A DNA stretch of 64,000 nucleotides from an uncultured Cellulosilyticum sp. (GTDB taxonomy: Bacteria > Bacillota > Clostridia > Lachnospirales > Cellulosilyticaceae), in NCBI GenBank assembly GCA_934725855.1, contig CAKVCL010000001.1, positions 239,944 through 303,943 of the forward strand, written 5' to 3'. Both the position numbers and the translations under genes were made by a program. The notes beneath the pieces are model-generated. The model did no database searches. It saw only the letters and a list, made by a program, of their open reading frames with translations, and was not told where the DNA came from. Shown one piece after another: positions 10,025 through 18,246 of the stretch. Position 1 is the stretch's first letter, and every line of letters starts with the position of its first letter.

Positions 10025-10639
10025 TTATACCTGATTTTGCTTATAGTTTAAAGTCTCAATAACAGCATAGCCCTCGGTAAGCGTTACAATGGTTAACGAA
10101 GCAGGATCTATCTTAAATCGCCAATGAAGCGTTTCGTTTCCTATAAGTAATTCTGATAAAATACATCTTATTGTGCCCCCATGCGCACAAATCAAAAAGT
10201 TTCCCTTTTCATACTTTTGAATGAACTCATGAAGCCACCTTGCGACTCTTTGGTGCTGCGTGCATAAACTTTCTCCTTCTGGATAAACATATTTTGACCT
10301 TTCGCGGAGCATTTTTTCTATTTCATCTGGTTCATGTGCTTTCACCCATTTAAAATTTTTCCCCTCAAAACGCCCAAAATCAATTTCTCTTAACGCTTCT
10401 ATTTGTTGAATTTCCTCTTTGCTGATTAAATGGGGCACACAAAGTTGTAAGCTGGTCCATACTGCACGCTGACTTGGACTAGTAAACACTCCATCGAATG
10501 TCTCACTTCTTAGCTGCTCTTTTAACCAGTCTATTGATTTTAAGCCTTCAGGTGTCATCTCACTTTCCCCTTGACCAATCCAAAAACCTAACTGGTTTGC
10601 TAAAGTTTCACCATGTCTCACTAGTAGTAATCTTAGCAT
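10025..10639 (-). CDS. Histidine phosphatase family protein (phosphoglycerate mutase-like)
   Basis: Branch 1 histidine phosphatase. The catalytic LVRHGETLANQ lies at residues 6-16, a second arginine/serine patch TSPSQRAVWT near 53, an acid EIDFGRFEGK near 88, and the second active-site histidine in CAHGGTIR near 152. The substrate cannot be told: relatives include alpha-ribazole phosphatase, phosphoserine phosphatase and broad phosphatases. There is no cobalamin gene nearby to favour CobC. It lies between the M55 peptidase and thymidine kinase-like genes on the same strand with short gaps (23 and 47 bases), so the three likely form an operon from the promoter at 11524-11552. Confidence 0.88.
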   Translation of the reverse strand: MLRLLLVRHGETLANQLGFWIGQGESEMTPEGLKSIDWLKEQLRSETFDGVFTSPSQRAVWTSLQLCVPHLISKEEIQQIEALREIDFGRFEGKNFKWVKAHEPDEIEKMLRERSKYVYPEGESLCTQHQRVARWLHEFIQKYEKGNFLICAHGGTIRCILSELLIGNETLHWRFKIDPASLTIVTLTEGYAVIETLNYKQNQV

Positions 10640-10662
10640 TTCTTTTACTCCTTATATCCTCC

Positions 10663-11460
10663 TTATTCTAAAAATAGAAATAAAGATAAAACATCCATAT
10701 AATGACCCGTTACATAGCGAATACTATATTCACTCATTTGTTCTACATTTGGGTAAAATGAAAATTTATATGCATCTTCATGATGAACAAATTCAATCTT
10801 TACTTCAAAAGAATCTGGCGTTTTTAATAAAAGCTTTTCTTCACTTTGTAAAGCCTTTTTGACGTTTCTTTTAATCCGTTCTACCGCTACATCTGGATGA
10901 ATACTTACCATGGCGCCCCCAAATCCTTCTTGTACAGCAATCGTACGAATGCTTGCGTCAAAATCTCTTACATGTCTCATAAGTTCCCCATCGCCAGATA
11001 CTACTTTTACAGGAACCCCAATCATATGACATGCATACGCATAAATTAAAAATTCATCTGCCCCTTCACCATTTATCGTGATATTCCTAATTTTCTCTGG
11101 ATAGAGGGTATGCGCAAGTGGACTGCCATTTGTCCCTATTCCACAGTGGTATCCAATAAAAATGGCGGCATCAAATTGGGCATCGATCCCTTCAACCATG
11201 CCATAAGGATGATTGCTCCATCCAGAAATAACTTTTACATTTTTAGGCAGCTTATGATGGATTAAATTTTTTCCATCTCCATGTGCGTCTTTGACTAAAA
11301 TATAATCTGCTCCTGCTTCAATAGCACCCTCACAAGCTGCAGTAACTTCTCTTGTCATCTGCTCACAAAAACGATCATAATCTTTATTTTCTTTGAGGGT
11401 TTCTTCCCATCTTGAAATTCCAGCAATTCCTTCCAAGTCTGCACTAATATACACGCGCAT
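10663..11460 (-). CDS. M55 family D-aminopeptidase (DppA-like)
   Basis: Zinc peptidase related to Bacillus DppA, which removes N-terminal D-amino acids, probably from peptidoglycan-derived or dipeptide substrates. The N-terminal SADLEGIAG (residues 5-13) carries the Asp-x-Glu metal ligands; KDAHGDGKN (near 57) and GYHCG (near 103) supply the histidines. I start at MRVYISADLEG (ATG 11458-11460) because GGAGAGG lies 8 bases upstream; the longer frame adds 11 residues with no family match and contains the ribosome site itself. 265 residues is typical. It is the first gene of a three-gene unit with the phosphatase and kinase-like genes. Confidence 0.92.
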   Translation of the reverse strand: MRVYISADLEGIAGISRWEETLKENKDYDRFCEQMTREVTAACEGAIEAGADYILVKDAHGDGKNLIHHKLPKNVKVISGWSNHPYGMVEGIDAQFDAAIFIGYHCGIGTNGSPLAHTLYPEKIRNITINGEGADEFLIYAYACHMIGVPVKVVSGDGELMRHVRDFDASIRTIAVQEGFGGAMVSIHPDVAVERIKRNVKKALQSEEKLLLKTPDSFEVKIEFVHHEDAYKFSFYPNVEQMSEYSIRYVTGHYMDVLSLFLFLE

Positions 11461-11523
11461 AAAATAATCCTCTCCTTTAATCGAATGATACATGAATCCT
11501 ATCTACCACTTTTTCTATCTTTG

Positions 11524-11552
11524 AGTATAGCAAAACTTTTCCAAAATATCAA
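11524..11552 (-). promoter_or_regulatory. Promoter for the M55 peptidase unit
   Basis: On the minus strand TTGATA (11547-11552), a 17-base spacer and TATACT (11524-11529) with an extended TGC before it form a strong sigma-A-type promoter. The start would fall near 11517, about 57 bases before the M55 peptidase gene. Confidence 0.75.
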
Positions 11553-11616
11553 AAAAACCGTCTTTGCATTATTACTTTTTTCAAAAATAGAGTATACTAA
11601 AAATGAAATGCCATTT

Positions 11617-11647
11617 AATGAGTAGAAACCGTTAATTTCTACTCATT
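11617..11647 (+). promoter_or_regulatory. Hairpin in the pepF 5' leader
   Basis: The arms AATGAGTAGAAA (11617-11628) and TTTCTACTCATT (11636-11647) are perfectly complementary over 12 bp with a 7-base loop. The hairpin ends 8 bases before the AAAGGAG site of pepF and just after a possible -10 TATACT at 11593-11598, whose -35 is weak. The T-rich tail is short (TTCTTTAAT), so it may be a weak attenuator, an RNA-stability element or a protein site; the sequence cannot decide. Confidence 0.55.
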
Positions 11648-11669
11648 CTTTAATAAAGGAGCTGATAAA

Positions 11670-13457
11670 ATGAGTGAAACAATGATTACCCGTGATGAGG
11701 TCAAACCTGAGGATAAATGGTGCCTAGAAGATCTTTATGCAACAGACGATCTTTTCAAAGCAAGTTATAAGCAAATGGAGGATACTTTACCTTCATTTAG
11801 TGCTTACGAGCACCACCTCTCCCAAGATGGTCACACCCTCCTCTCTTTCTTAAAAGCCCAAGATACGTTTTGGGAAGAAGTGAATAAACTTTATGTTTAT
11901 GCGCATATGCGTTTACACGAAGATGGCGGATGCAGCATTTATCAAGACCTTTCTCAAAAAACGGAAATGCTATCTATTAAGGCCAGTAGTGCGCTCGCTT
12001 TTGTGAATCCAGAACTTTCAAGTTTAAGCTATGAAAAGCTAGAATCATTTTATGAAAGTACCCCTGAATTAGCACACTACAAACGTTATTTAGATGAAAT
12101 TCTTCGTCAAAAAGCCCATATTTTAGATCCTCAAACAGAAGCTCTCCTTGCTGAAGTAGGGGATATTGCCAGTACGGCTCAAAATACTTTCGCCATGCTT
12201 AATAATGTGGATCTTAAGTTTCCAACCCTTAAAAATGCCAAAGGAGAAGAAGTTCGTCTAACACATGCTACTTATATTCCACTAATGGAATCTCCTGACC
12301 GCCACGTTAGGCATTCTGCTTTTGATGCTTTATATACAACTTATTCAAGCTATAAAAACACACTCGCTAGTTTATTTGCTGGCAACGTCAAACAATTTGG
12401 TCTATTTTCTAAGGTAAGACATTTTAAATCTCCACTTCATATGGCGCTTTCTGAAAATAACATTCCTACAGAGGTTTATCATAATCTAATTCTTACCGTT
12501 AATCGTCACCTCAAGCCTTTACATGATTATATGACCTTGCGTAAAGAAACCCTTGGACTAGATTCACTTCATATGTATGACCTTTTTGTCCCAATGGTTA
12601 AGGACTTTAATAAAGAGATTTCTTTTAATGAGGCCAAGGAAATCGTTCTTAAAGCCCTTGCACCTCTCGGCGAGGATTACCTTTGTGTCGTTCGTTCTGC
12701 TTTTGAAAACGGCTGGATTGATAAATATGAAAATGAAGGCAAACGCAGTGGTGCTTATTCTTGGGGAACCTATGGCGCTCCTCACCCTTACATTTTGCTT
12801 AACCACACCTCTAATGTAAACAGTCTCTTTACTCTTGCTCATGAGATGGGACACGCTATGCATACTTACTATTCTTATAAACATCAACCTCATGTTTATG
12901 GTGATTACTGTATCTTTGTAGCAGAAGTTGCTTCTACGGTTAATGAAGCCCTACTCATGCAATATTTATTGAAAGAAACTTCAGATCCAGATTACAAACG
13001 TTATCTTCAAAATTATTTTATGGATCAATTTAAAAGCACACTGTATCGACAAACCATGTTTGCTGAATTTGAAGAAGCCATGCATGCTGCTTATCAAAAT
13101 GGTGAAACACTTACAGCCGAATACCTTTCAAACCATTATTATGACCTTGTTAAAAAATATCACGGGCCAAGTGTCACCGTAGATGAAGCCATTGCCTTTG
13201 AATGGTCACGTATTCCACATTTTTATACCCCATTCTATGTCTATCAATATGCAACGGGCTATTCAGCTGCCATCGCCCTTTCTACACGCATCTTAAATGA
13301 AGGTGAAACAGCTGTTAAAGACTATATCCGCTTCTTAAGCGGCGGTTCTTCTAAAGACCCTATTGATTTACTCAAAATAGCAGGTGTGGATATGAGTACT
13401 TCACAACCTATTGAGGAAGCTCTTAAAGTATTTGAAGCATTAATTAAAAACTTTTAG
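11670..13457 (+). CDS. pepF: Oligoendopeptidase F (M3 family)
   Basis: Cytosolic zinc metallopeptidase that cleaves oligopeptides of roughly 7-17 residues. The zinc site HEMGHAMH near residue 391 is the HExxH of the M3 family, and the third ligand Glu is in VAEVASTVNEALL some 28 residues later. The N-terminal helical PepF domain (SSYKNTLASLFAGNVKQ region near 230) is present. 595 residues matches PepF (about 600). AAAGGAG precedes the ATG. It is transcribed alone on plus, divergent from the M55 peptidase; ade follows with its own promoter. Confidence 0.97.
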   Translation: MSETMITRDEVKPEDKWCLEDLYATDDLFKASYKQMEDTLPSFSAYEHHLSQDGHTLLSFLKAQDTFWEEVNKLYVYAHMRLHEDGGCSIYQDLSQKTEMLSIKASSALAFVNPELSSLSYEKLESFYESTPELAHYKRYLDEILRQKAHILDPQTEALLAEVGDIASTAQNTFAMLNNVDLKFPTLKNAKGEEVRLTHATYIPLMESPDRHVRHSAFDALYTTYSSYKNTLASLFAGNVKQFGLFSKVRHFKSPLHMALSENNIPTEVYHNLILTVNRHLKPLHDYMTLRKETLGLDSLHMYDLFVPMVKDFNKEISFNEAKEIVLKALAPLGEDYLCVVRSAFENGWIDKYENEGKRSGAYSWGTYGAPHPYILLNHTSNVNSLFTLAHEMGHAMHTYYSYKHQPHVYGDYCIFVAEVASTVNEALLMQYLLKETSDPDYKRYLQNYFMDQFKSTLYRQTMFAEFEEAMHAAYQNGETLTAEYLSNHYYDLVKKYHGPSVTVDEAIAFEWSRIPHFYTPFYVYQYATGYSAAIALSTRILNEGETAVKDYIRFLSGGSSKDPIDLLKIAGVDMSTSQPIEEALKVFEALIKNF

Positions 13458-13459
13458 GG

Positions 13460-13488
13460 TTGCCATCTGCTTAAAGTAATGCTATAGT
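13460..13488 (+). promoter_or_regulatory. Promoter of adenine deaminase gene
   Basis: TTGCCA (13460-13465), a 17-base spacer ending in TGC and TATAGT (13483-13488) form an extended -10 promoter. It would give a leader of only about 24 bases before ade, too short for a purine riboswitch. Confidence 0.7.
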
Positions 13489-13518
13489 AGTTGAAATAAA
13501 TTTTTAAGGGGGCTTATT

Positions 13519-15315
13519 ATGAAGAAACGTTATCATCTTTGTGAACTCACTCAATTACTTGTGTCAGTTGCTTGTGGAAAGACCAAAGCAGAACTGGTGA
13601 TCCAAAATGGCACGCTCGTTAATGTCTGTACCCATGAACTTATGCCACATATGGATGTAGCTATCGCTTATGGGCATATTGCTTTAGTGGGGGATGCAAG
13701 TCATACGATCGGTCCAGATACCACCCTTATTGATGCAACAGGCCTTTATATAGCCCCAGGTTTTATAGACGGGCATCTCCATGTAGAAAGCAGCATGGTC
13801 ACAGTCAAAGAGTATGCTAAAGCTGTTTTGCCTCACGGCACCACTACTATTATGATGGATCCACATGAAATTGCTAATATACTAGGTATGAAAGGCGTTG
13901 ACCTTATGGTAGAAGAAGGGCGTCATTTACCACTCAATGTTTACGCTACCATGCCCAGTTGTGTGCCTGCTGCTGAAGGTTTTGAGACAAACGGTGCCAA
14001 CTTATCTAGTAAGGACATTGCAGAAGGTCTGTTATCTGATGCCATCATTGGACTGGGTGAAATGATGAACTATCCTGGCGTGCTAAATGGAAATGAAAAA
14101 GTGCATGCTGCCTTAAAAGCCACTTTAGAACAGCATAAAATCATCACAGGACACTATCCTGTTTGTGATGAAGGGGGTAAAGGTATTAATGCTTACATTG
14201 CTTCTGGTGCGCGTTGTTGCCATGAAACAACCCGTATGGAGGACGCACTGGCTAAAATGAGACTAGGCATGCATGTGCAGATGCGAGAAGGATCTGCTTG
14301 GTGTGATTTAAAAGAAGTTGCCAAAGCCATTACTACCCAAAATATAGATAGTCGCTTCGCCTCTCTTGTCAGTGATGATATGCATCCAGACACGCTCCTT
14401 CACCAAGGCCATATGGACTATATTGTCCGTAGAGCCATCCAAGAAGGGATTGATCCAATAACAGCCATACAAATGGCTACCCTCAATGCTGCTCAATGCT
14501 TTATGCTCGATCATGAATTAGGCAGCGTTACTCCAGGAAAATATGCTGATCTCGTTTTGCTTCGTGATTTAAAGCAAATTCATGTAGCTTACACCATTGC
14601 AAATGGTGAATGTGTCGCAAAAGATGGGAAGCTTATTACAAAGCTTCCCAAGACAACTTACCCCGACTTTGCCAAACAAACCATGTGTATTTCCAAAAAC
14701 TTTACCGCCGAAGATTTTAAAATCAAAGTGCCTGAGCATTATTCCTCAGCTGTAGCTAAGGTTCATGTCATTGGTATCATCGAAAAGCTTGCTACTACTC
14801 ATCATCAAATTGGCACTCTTCCTGTATGTTGTGGTGAACTGACTTCTGATTTAACCCAAGATTTTATTAAACTAACCGTTATCGACCGCCACTCAGGTAA
14901 AGCTACTATGGGGAAGGGCTTTGCTAATGGCTTTAAACTCCAATCAGGAGCGGTTGCCGCTACAATTGCTCATGATGCGCATAATTTAAGTGTTTTAGGA
15001 ACAAATGATGAAGATATGGCACTTGCCGCTAATACCCTTGTCCAATGTGGTGGTGGTCAAGTCGTGGTTCAAAATGGTCATGTTTTAGCCCTTAATCCAC
15101 TCCCTGTTGCAGGCCTTATGTCTGAAGATCCAATTGAAGAAGTCGCTAAACGCGTGGCTCAAATTGATGAAGCTTGGAAAACCATTGGCTGCCCAATTGC
15201 TTCCCCTTTCATGACGATGGCTCTTCTTTCTTTGGCTGTTATTCCAGAATTACGATTAACCAATAAAGGCTTAATTGACACACAAACCTTTAAACCCATT
15301 GATCTTATTATTTAA
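13519..15315 (+). CDS. ade: Adenine deaminase
   Basis: Converts adenine to hypoxanthine and ammonia in purine salvage. It belongs to the amidohydrolase-superfamily AdeC group. Metal ligands appear in APGFIDGHLHVESSM (near residue 77, HxH), in GLGEMMNYPG (near 180, the Glu), in GHYPVCDEGGKG (near 213) and in SDDMHPDTL (near 290). The C-terminal half has the typical AdeC domain (GAVAATIAHDAHNL near 477). 598 residues compares with about 580 in Bacillus. It has its own promoter and a GGGGG ribosome site, and is followed by a terminator shared with the convergent CorA-like gene. Confidence 0.97.
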   Translation: MKKRYHLCELTQLLVSVACGKTKAELVIQNGTLVNVCTHELMPHMDVAIAYGHIALVGDASHTIGPDTTLIDATGLYIAPGFIDGHLHVESSMVTVKEYAKAVLPHGTTTIMMDPHEIANILGMKGVDLMVEEGRHLPLNVYATMPSCVPAAEGFETNGANLSSKDIAEGLLSDAIIGLGEMMNYPGVLNGNEKVHAALKATLEQHKIITGHYPVCDEGGKGINAYIASGARCCHETTRMEDALAKMRLGMHVQMREGSAWCDLKEVAKAITTQNIDSRFASLVSDDMHPDTLLHQGHMDYIVRRAIQEGIDPITAIQMATLNAAQCFMLDHELGSVTPGKYADLVLLRDLKQIHVAYTIANGECVAKDGKLITKLPKTTYPDFAKQTMCISKNFTAEDFKIKVPEHYSSAVAKVHVIGIIEKLATTHHQIGTLPVCCGELTSDLTQDFIKLTVIDRHSGKATMGKGFANGFKLQSGAVAATIAHDAHNLSVLGTNDEDMALAANTLVQCGGGQVVVQNGHVLALNPLPVAGLMSEDPIEEVAKRVAQIDEAWKTIGCPIASPFMTMALLSLAVIPELRLTNKGLIDTQTFKPIDLII

Positions 15316-15323
15316 TTAGCCAC

Positions 15324-15392
15324 AAAAGACCACATAAGTCAAATCAAATAGGGTATTGTTTCTCATCACATTTGACTTAAGTGGCCTTTTTA
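15324..15392. terminator. Bidirectional terminator between ade and the CorA-like gene
   Basis: AAAGACCACATAAGTCAAAT and ATTTGACTTAAGTGGCCTTT pair with two mismatches around a ~25-base loop. T runs flank the 3' side on plus and A-rich DNA flanks the other, so it can serve both converging genes. Confidence 0.8.
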
Positions 15393-16877
15393 TAATCCTG
15401 AGCCATATTTAAATGTAAAGCTTAAACTAACTAAAAATAGGATGCTTAGTATCACCTTCATCAGTAGCATTAAAGTGCTTCTCTTTTTTGTCCATAAGCA
15501 TAGAGCCACTACCGCTAAAATTGGCAATACGACATAACTATTAAGCCATAAAATAACTGAACCATTCTCCCACCAATGAAGTGCTTCCTTTTGAAAAATA
15601 TTCATTCCAAAAAAACCTGTGACAAAACTTGGAATGACTAACGCCGCTCCTATAATCGTTAATAACTGTACTTTTAAATTAGACGCAGATTGTTCTACTA
15701 GGGTGGCATATTCGTGAACTTCATCCACCTCAAAATTTAATTGTTCCAGCTCCTCTTCTATCTTAAAAACTTTCGTTAATTGTTCAAAAATATAACTTCC
15801 TTCTGCATCTTGGGTGACTTCTTTAAAATAAAGCTCATTAATAAATTGTATATAAATCTCATAAATCCCCGCTATCGAAGAAGAAAGTTCACTTTTAGGC
15901 AATGTACATATATAAGCTAGTTCTGAGGATAAATTAAGAAGTGTGGCACGTTGCATAAGCGTTAGCTCAACTAACTGATCATACAATTTACCATACCCTT
16001 CCTTTCTAGTAATGCAGCATAACATATAGGGACTGATCCCATAAAGATGCTCTTTTCCCATTAAATAATGTGTTTTTTCTTGACTTTCCTGTGGGCTTAT
16101 TTCTTTTAAACTATGACGTTTATTAATCATCATCACTTCTTCTAAAAGTGCCTGACACGATGGTTTACTATTTATCTTTTCAAATAAATGGGTAGCATAA
16201 TACGTACAACAGCAAAACATTTGACTGCCCAAAATAGGTTCAATCGAAAAGTCATCATTCCCAAAAGCCGGTCCTAAAATTTGCATCACAAGTGGACTTA
16301 TCTCAATCTGCTGCTGATGATAGTTTCTTACAAAATGCTCTTCAAAAATTCGGTTTTCATCAATTTGTATCTTGGTAGAAGTCGGCATTCCCATCTCAAT
16401 CGCTTTACTAATTGGTAGTACAGGGGGATAGATGCACATACTCCATCGATTAATAGCCTTAATCTCTTCTAATTGTTCATATAATCGATTCACAATTTTA
16501 AAACTTAATAAACCAATCCCTGTTTTATAAAGCTTTAACTCGATCGCCTTAACTTGCAAGTGATAGCATTTATCAGAGGTCTTAACCTCGAGAAAACTTT
16601 CTTCTGTAATGCCTTCATAATTGTAATTTCTTACAATATCAACTTTCCCTTCAAAAGTATAAAGTGCTCTTCGAATGGGTTTATAAAAATACACATATTC
16701 ATTGTAATCTTGATCCGATTCAATACTCGATAAATGCATCTTCCAGTTTTCTAATCGCTCAAATTGTTTTTTTTGTAATCGCGTTTGCTTGTGAAAAATA
16801 CCATCACACCACTTACTTTGTTCTTTCCAACTAAATGGGAAAATAAATAAATGCTCACTTCTTATGGGTGTCTCCAA
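15390..16877 (-). CDS. CorA-like divalent cation transporter with long N-terminal domain
   Basis: Predicted inner-membrane metal ion (Mg2+ type) channel. The C-terminal part has the hallmark FFGMNI loop (near residue 425) after a first membrane helix (IIGAALVIPSFVTG), then a second helix (LNSYVVLPILAVVALCLW) and a third hydrophobic stretch at the C-terminus (VILSILFLVSLSFTF), which classical CorA lacks. The N-terminal ~390 residues are much longer than usual (CorA is about 320-370 in all) and I do not recognise them. The start is a TTG (16875-16877) with AGGAGG 11 bases upstream; an ATG right after the ribosome site is out of frame and stops quickly. Confidence 0.75.
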   Translation of the reverse strand: METPIRSEHLFIFPFSWKEQSKWCDGIFHKQTRLQKKQFERLENWKMHLSSIESDQDYNEYVYFYKPIRRALYTFEGKVDIVRNYNYEGITEESFLEVKTSDKCYHLQVKAIELKLYKTGIGLLSFKIVNRLYEQLEEIKAINRWSMCIYPPVLPISKAIEMGMPTSTKIQIDENRIFEEHFVRNYHQQQIEISPLVMQILGPAFGNDDFSIEPILGSQMFCCCTYYATHLFEKINSKPSCQALLEEVMMINKRHSLKEISPQESQEKTHYLMGKEHLYGISPYMLCCITRKEGYGKLYDQLVELTLMQRATLLNLSSELAYICTLPKSELSSSIAGIYEIYIQFINELYFKEVTQDAEGSYIFEQLTKVFKIEEELEQLNFEVDEVHEYATLVEQSASNLKVQLLTIIGAALVIPSFVTGFFGMNIFQKEALHWWENGSVILWLNSYVVLPILAVVALCLWTKKRSTLMLLMKVILSILFLVSLSFTFKYGSGL

Positions 16878-16908
16878 AGTCGGCCCATCCTCCTGTTATT
16901 TATGTAAG

Positions 16909-16943
16909 AAAAGAGTGTCTCCCTGTTCTATGGACACTCTTTT
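16909..16943 (-). terminator. Terminator of the Asn-rich repeat gene
   Basis: AAAAGAGTGTCC and AGACACTCTTTT (minus strand) pair over 12 positions with one G-U and an 11-base loop. It sits between the Asn-rich gene and the CorA-like gene, so the two are probably separate transcripts. Confidence 0.8.
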
Positions 16944-16957
16944 CATTCATTTTTGGA

Positions 16958-17182
16958 TTATTTATTATTGCAGTTGTTGTAATTATTGTTGTTTGATGCA
17001 TTATTGTAGTTATTATTGTTTGATGCGTTGTTGTAATTATTGTTGTTTGATGCATTGTTATAGTTGTTGTTATTTGATGCATTGTTATAGTTGTTGTTGT
17101 TTGATGCATTATTATAGTTGTTGTTTGATGCATTGTTATAGTTGTTGTTTGATGCATTATTATAGTTATTGTTATTTGCCAT
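16958..17182 (-). CDS. Small asparagine-rich tandem-repeat protein
   Basis: I do not recognise a family. The 74-residue product is about two-thirds Asn: after MANNNN come two copies of YNNASNNN, five of YNNASNNNN, and a last YNNCNNK. There is no signal peptide, membrane helix or charged patch; the only charged side chain is the final Lys and the only Cys is near the end. It looks like a real gene: AAAGGAG lies 8 bases before the ATG, a terminator follows 15 bases after the stop, and codons vary while the amino acids stay constant (both AAT and AAC appear). Asn/Tyr-rich low-complexity segments can self-associate; that is inference. Confidence 0.6.
   Translation of the reverse strand: MANNNNYNNASNNNYNNASNNNYNNASNNNNYNNASNNNNYNNASNNNNYNNASNNNNYNNASNNNNYNNCNNK
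16982..17164 (-). repeat. In-frame tandem DNA repeat, 24/27-base units
   Basis: Seven imperfect copies lie head to tail, two of 24 bases and five of 27, encoding YNNASNNN(N). The 3-base length difference is exactly one Asn codon, and all units stay in frame. Such tandem DNA can change copy number by slippage; a shift in number would lengthen or shorten the protein without breaking it. Confidence 0.85.
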
Positions 17183-17299
17183 TTTATAGGGCTCCTTTAA
17201 TGTGATATTTTGTTGAAGAATCTCTTCTTCACCCTAGATATTATAATCAATCTCTTTTTTTTTATTCTTCTTAATAGCAAAAAACAATATTGCCGCCAA

Positions 17300-18109
17300 C
17301 TACACTTCAAAACACTTAGAAACTTCATCTCTTTTTGCAACAAATACTTCTATTTCTTCTCCTACTTTTACATGAGCCTCTTCTAAAGCTTGTTTTGCCG
17401 TAATATAAGCTAAATCAGGTACATTATTATCTTTACTTAAATGCCCCAATACGACCCATTTAAGTCCGGGATGATAAATATCCACTAGCGCTTTTGCTGC
17501 TGCGTCATTATTTAAGTGTCCCACATCACTTAATATTCGTTTTTTTAATGGAAATGGATAAGTTCCTGCTTCTAACATATGAATATCATGATTAAACTCA
17601 AGCAAAATGCCATCTACACCCTTTAAAAAATTTAAAATACGTTCATCAATCGTTCCAATATCTGTTGTTAATGCAATTTTCTTATTTTGATATTCAAAAA
17701 TATAGCCTACCGGATCAACCGCATCATGATAAATACCATAAGGTAAAATTTTCAAATCATCCATTTTAAGATAAGTTTCTTTTTCTATTACGCGAATATT
17801 TTCTTCCTTAACCGCTCCAATCATTTTATCTTGTAAAAGCTTGTCCCATGCTTTTTGTGTGGCATAAATTGGCACATGATATTTACGACTGTATATCCCA
17901 ATCCCTTTAATATGATCTGAATGTTCATGGGTAATAAGGATTCCATTAATACTCGAAGGATCTACATCGATATATTCCAAACCCGCGATCACTTTTTTTC
18001 CGCTAATTCCAATGTCAACTAATAACCTTTGATCGCCTGCTTCAATATAAGTACAATTTCCGCTACTACCACTTGCAATAGGACATAGTCTAAATCTACC
18101 GTTATTCAT
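17300..18109 (-). CDS. Metallo-beta-lactamase fold hydrolase, WalJ/YycJ type
   Basis: Two-metal hydrolase of the YycJ (WalJ) family, linked in Bacillus to cell-wall/DNA-replication coordination; relatives have been reported as 5'-3' exonucleases. The zinc motif THEHSDHIKG lies near residue 60, ASGSSGN near 12, and a late GHLS histidine near 219. Length 269 is normal. AAGGAG precedes the ATG. Unlike in Bacillus, no walRK two-component genes adjoin it; the neighbours are the Asn-rich repeat gene and the spoVR operon. The biochemical substrate is inferred only from relatives. Confidence 0.9.
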   Translation of the reverse strand: MNNGRFRLCPIASGSSGNCTYIEAGDQRLLVDIGISGKKVIAGLEYIDVDPSSINGILITHEHSDHIKGIGIYSRKYHVPIYATQKAWDKLLQDKMIGAVKEENIRVIEKETYLKMDDLKILPYGIYHDAVDPVGYIFEYQNKKIALTTDIGTIDERILNFLKGVDGILLEFNHDIHMLEAGTYPFPLKKRILSDVGHLNNDAAAKALVDIYHPGLKWVVLGHLSKDNNVPDLAYITAKQALEEAHVKVGEEIEVFVAKRDEVSKCFEV

Positions 18110-18207
18110 TTTTCTTGCTCCTTAATCTCATTCATTTTTCTTCACTTATCTTAGCATAAATCCCCTCAAATGTCATGATACCCTCTAAAAGCACTTTTTT
18201 CCCATTT

Positions 18208-18245
18208 AAAAAGCTCACTAGAATCCAGTCCCTAGTGAGCTTTTT
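18208..18245 (-). terminator. Terminator after spoVR
   Basis: AAAAAGCTCACTAG and CTAGTGAGCTTTTT are fully complementary with a 10-base loop and end in T runs. It begins 2 bases after the spoVR stop on the minus strand and closes the prkA-yhbH-spoVR unit. Confidence 0.92.
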
Positions 18246-18246
18246 G

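Noticed and set aside
12564..12893. Open frames overlapping pepF on both strands
   Set aside because: The HExxH-containing pepF frame explains the region; the others show no domain and no ribosome site.
16982..17164. CRISPR-like spaced repeats
   Set aside because: Units are contiguous 24/27-base coding repeats without unique spacers, and no cas genes are near.
16864..17205. Plus-strand Cys/Tyr-rich open frame across the repeat region
   Set aside because: It is the antisense image of the Asn-rich repeats (AAC/AAT read backwards gives Cys/Leu/Tyr-rich text), has no ribosome site, and starts inside the CorA-like gene.
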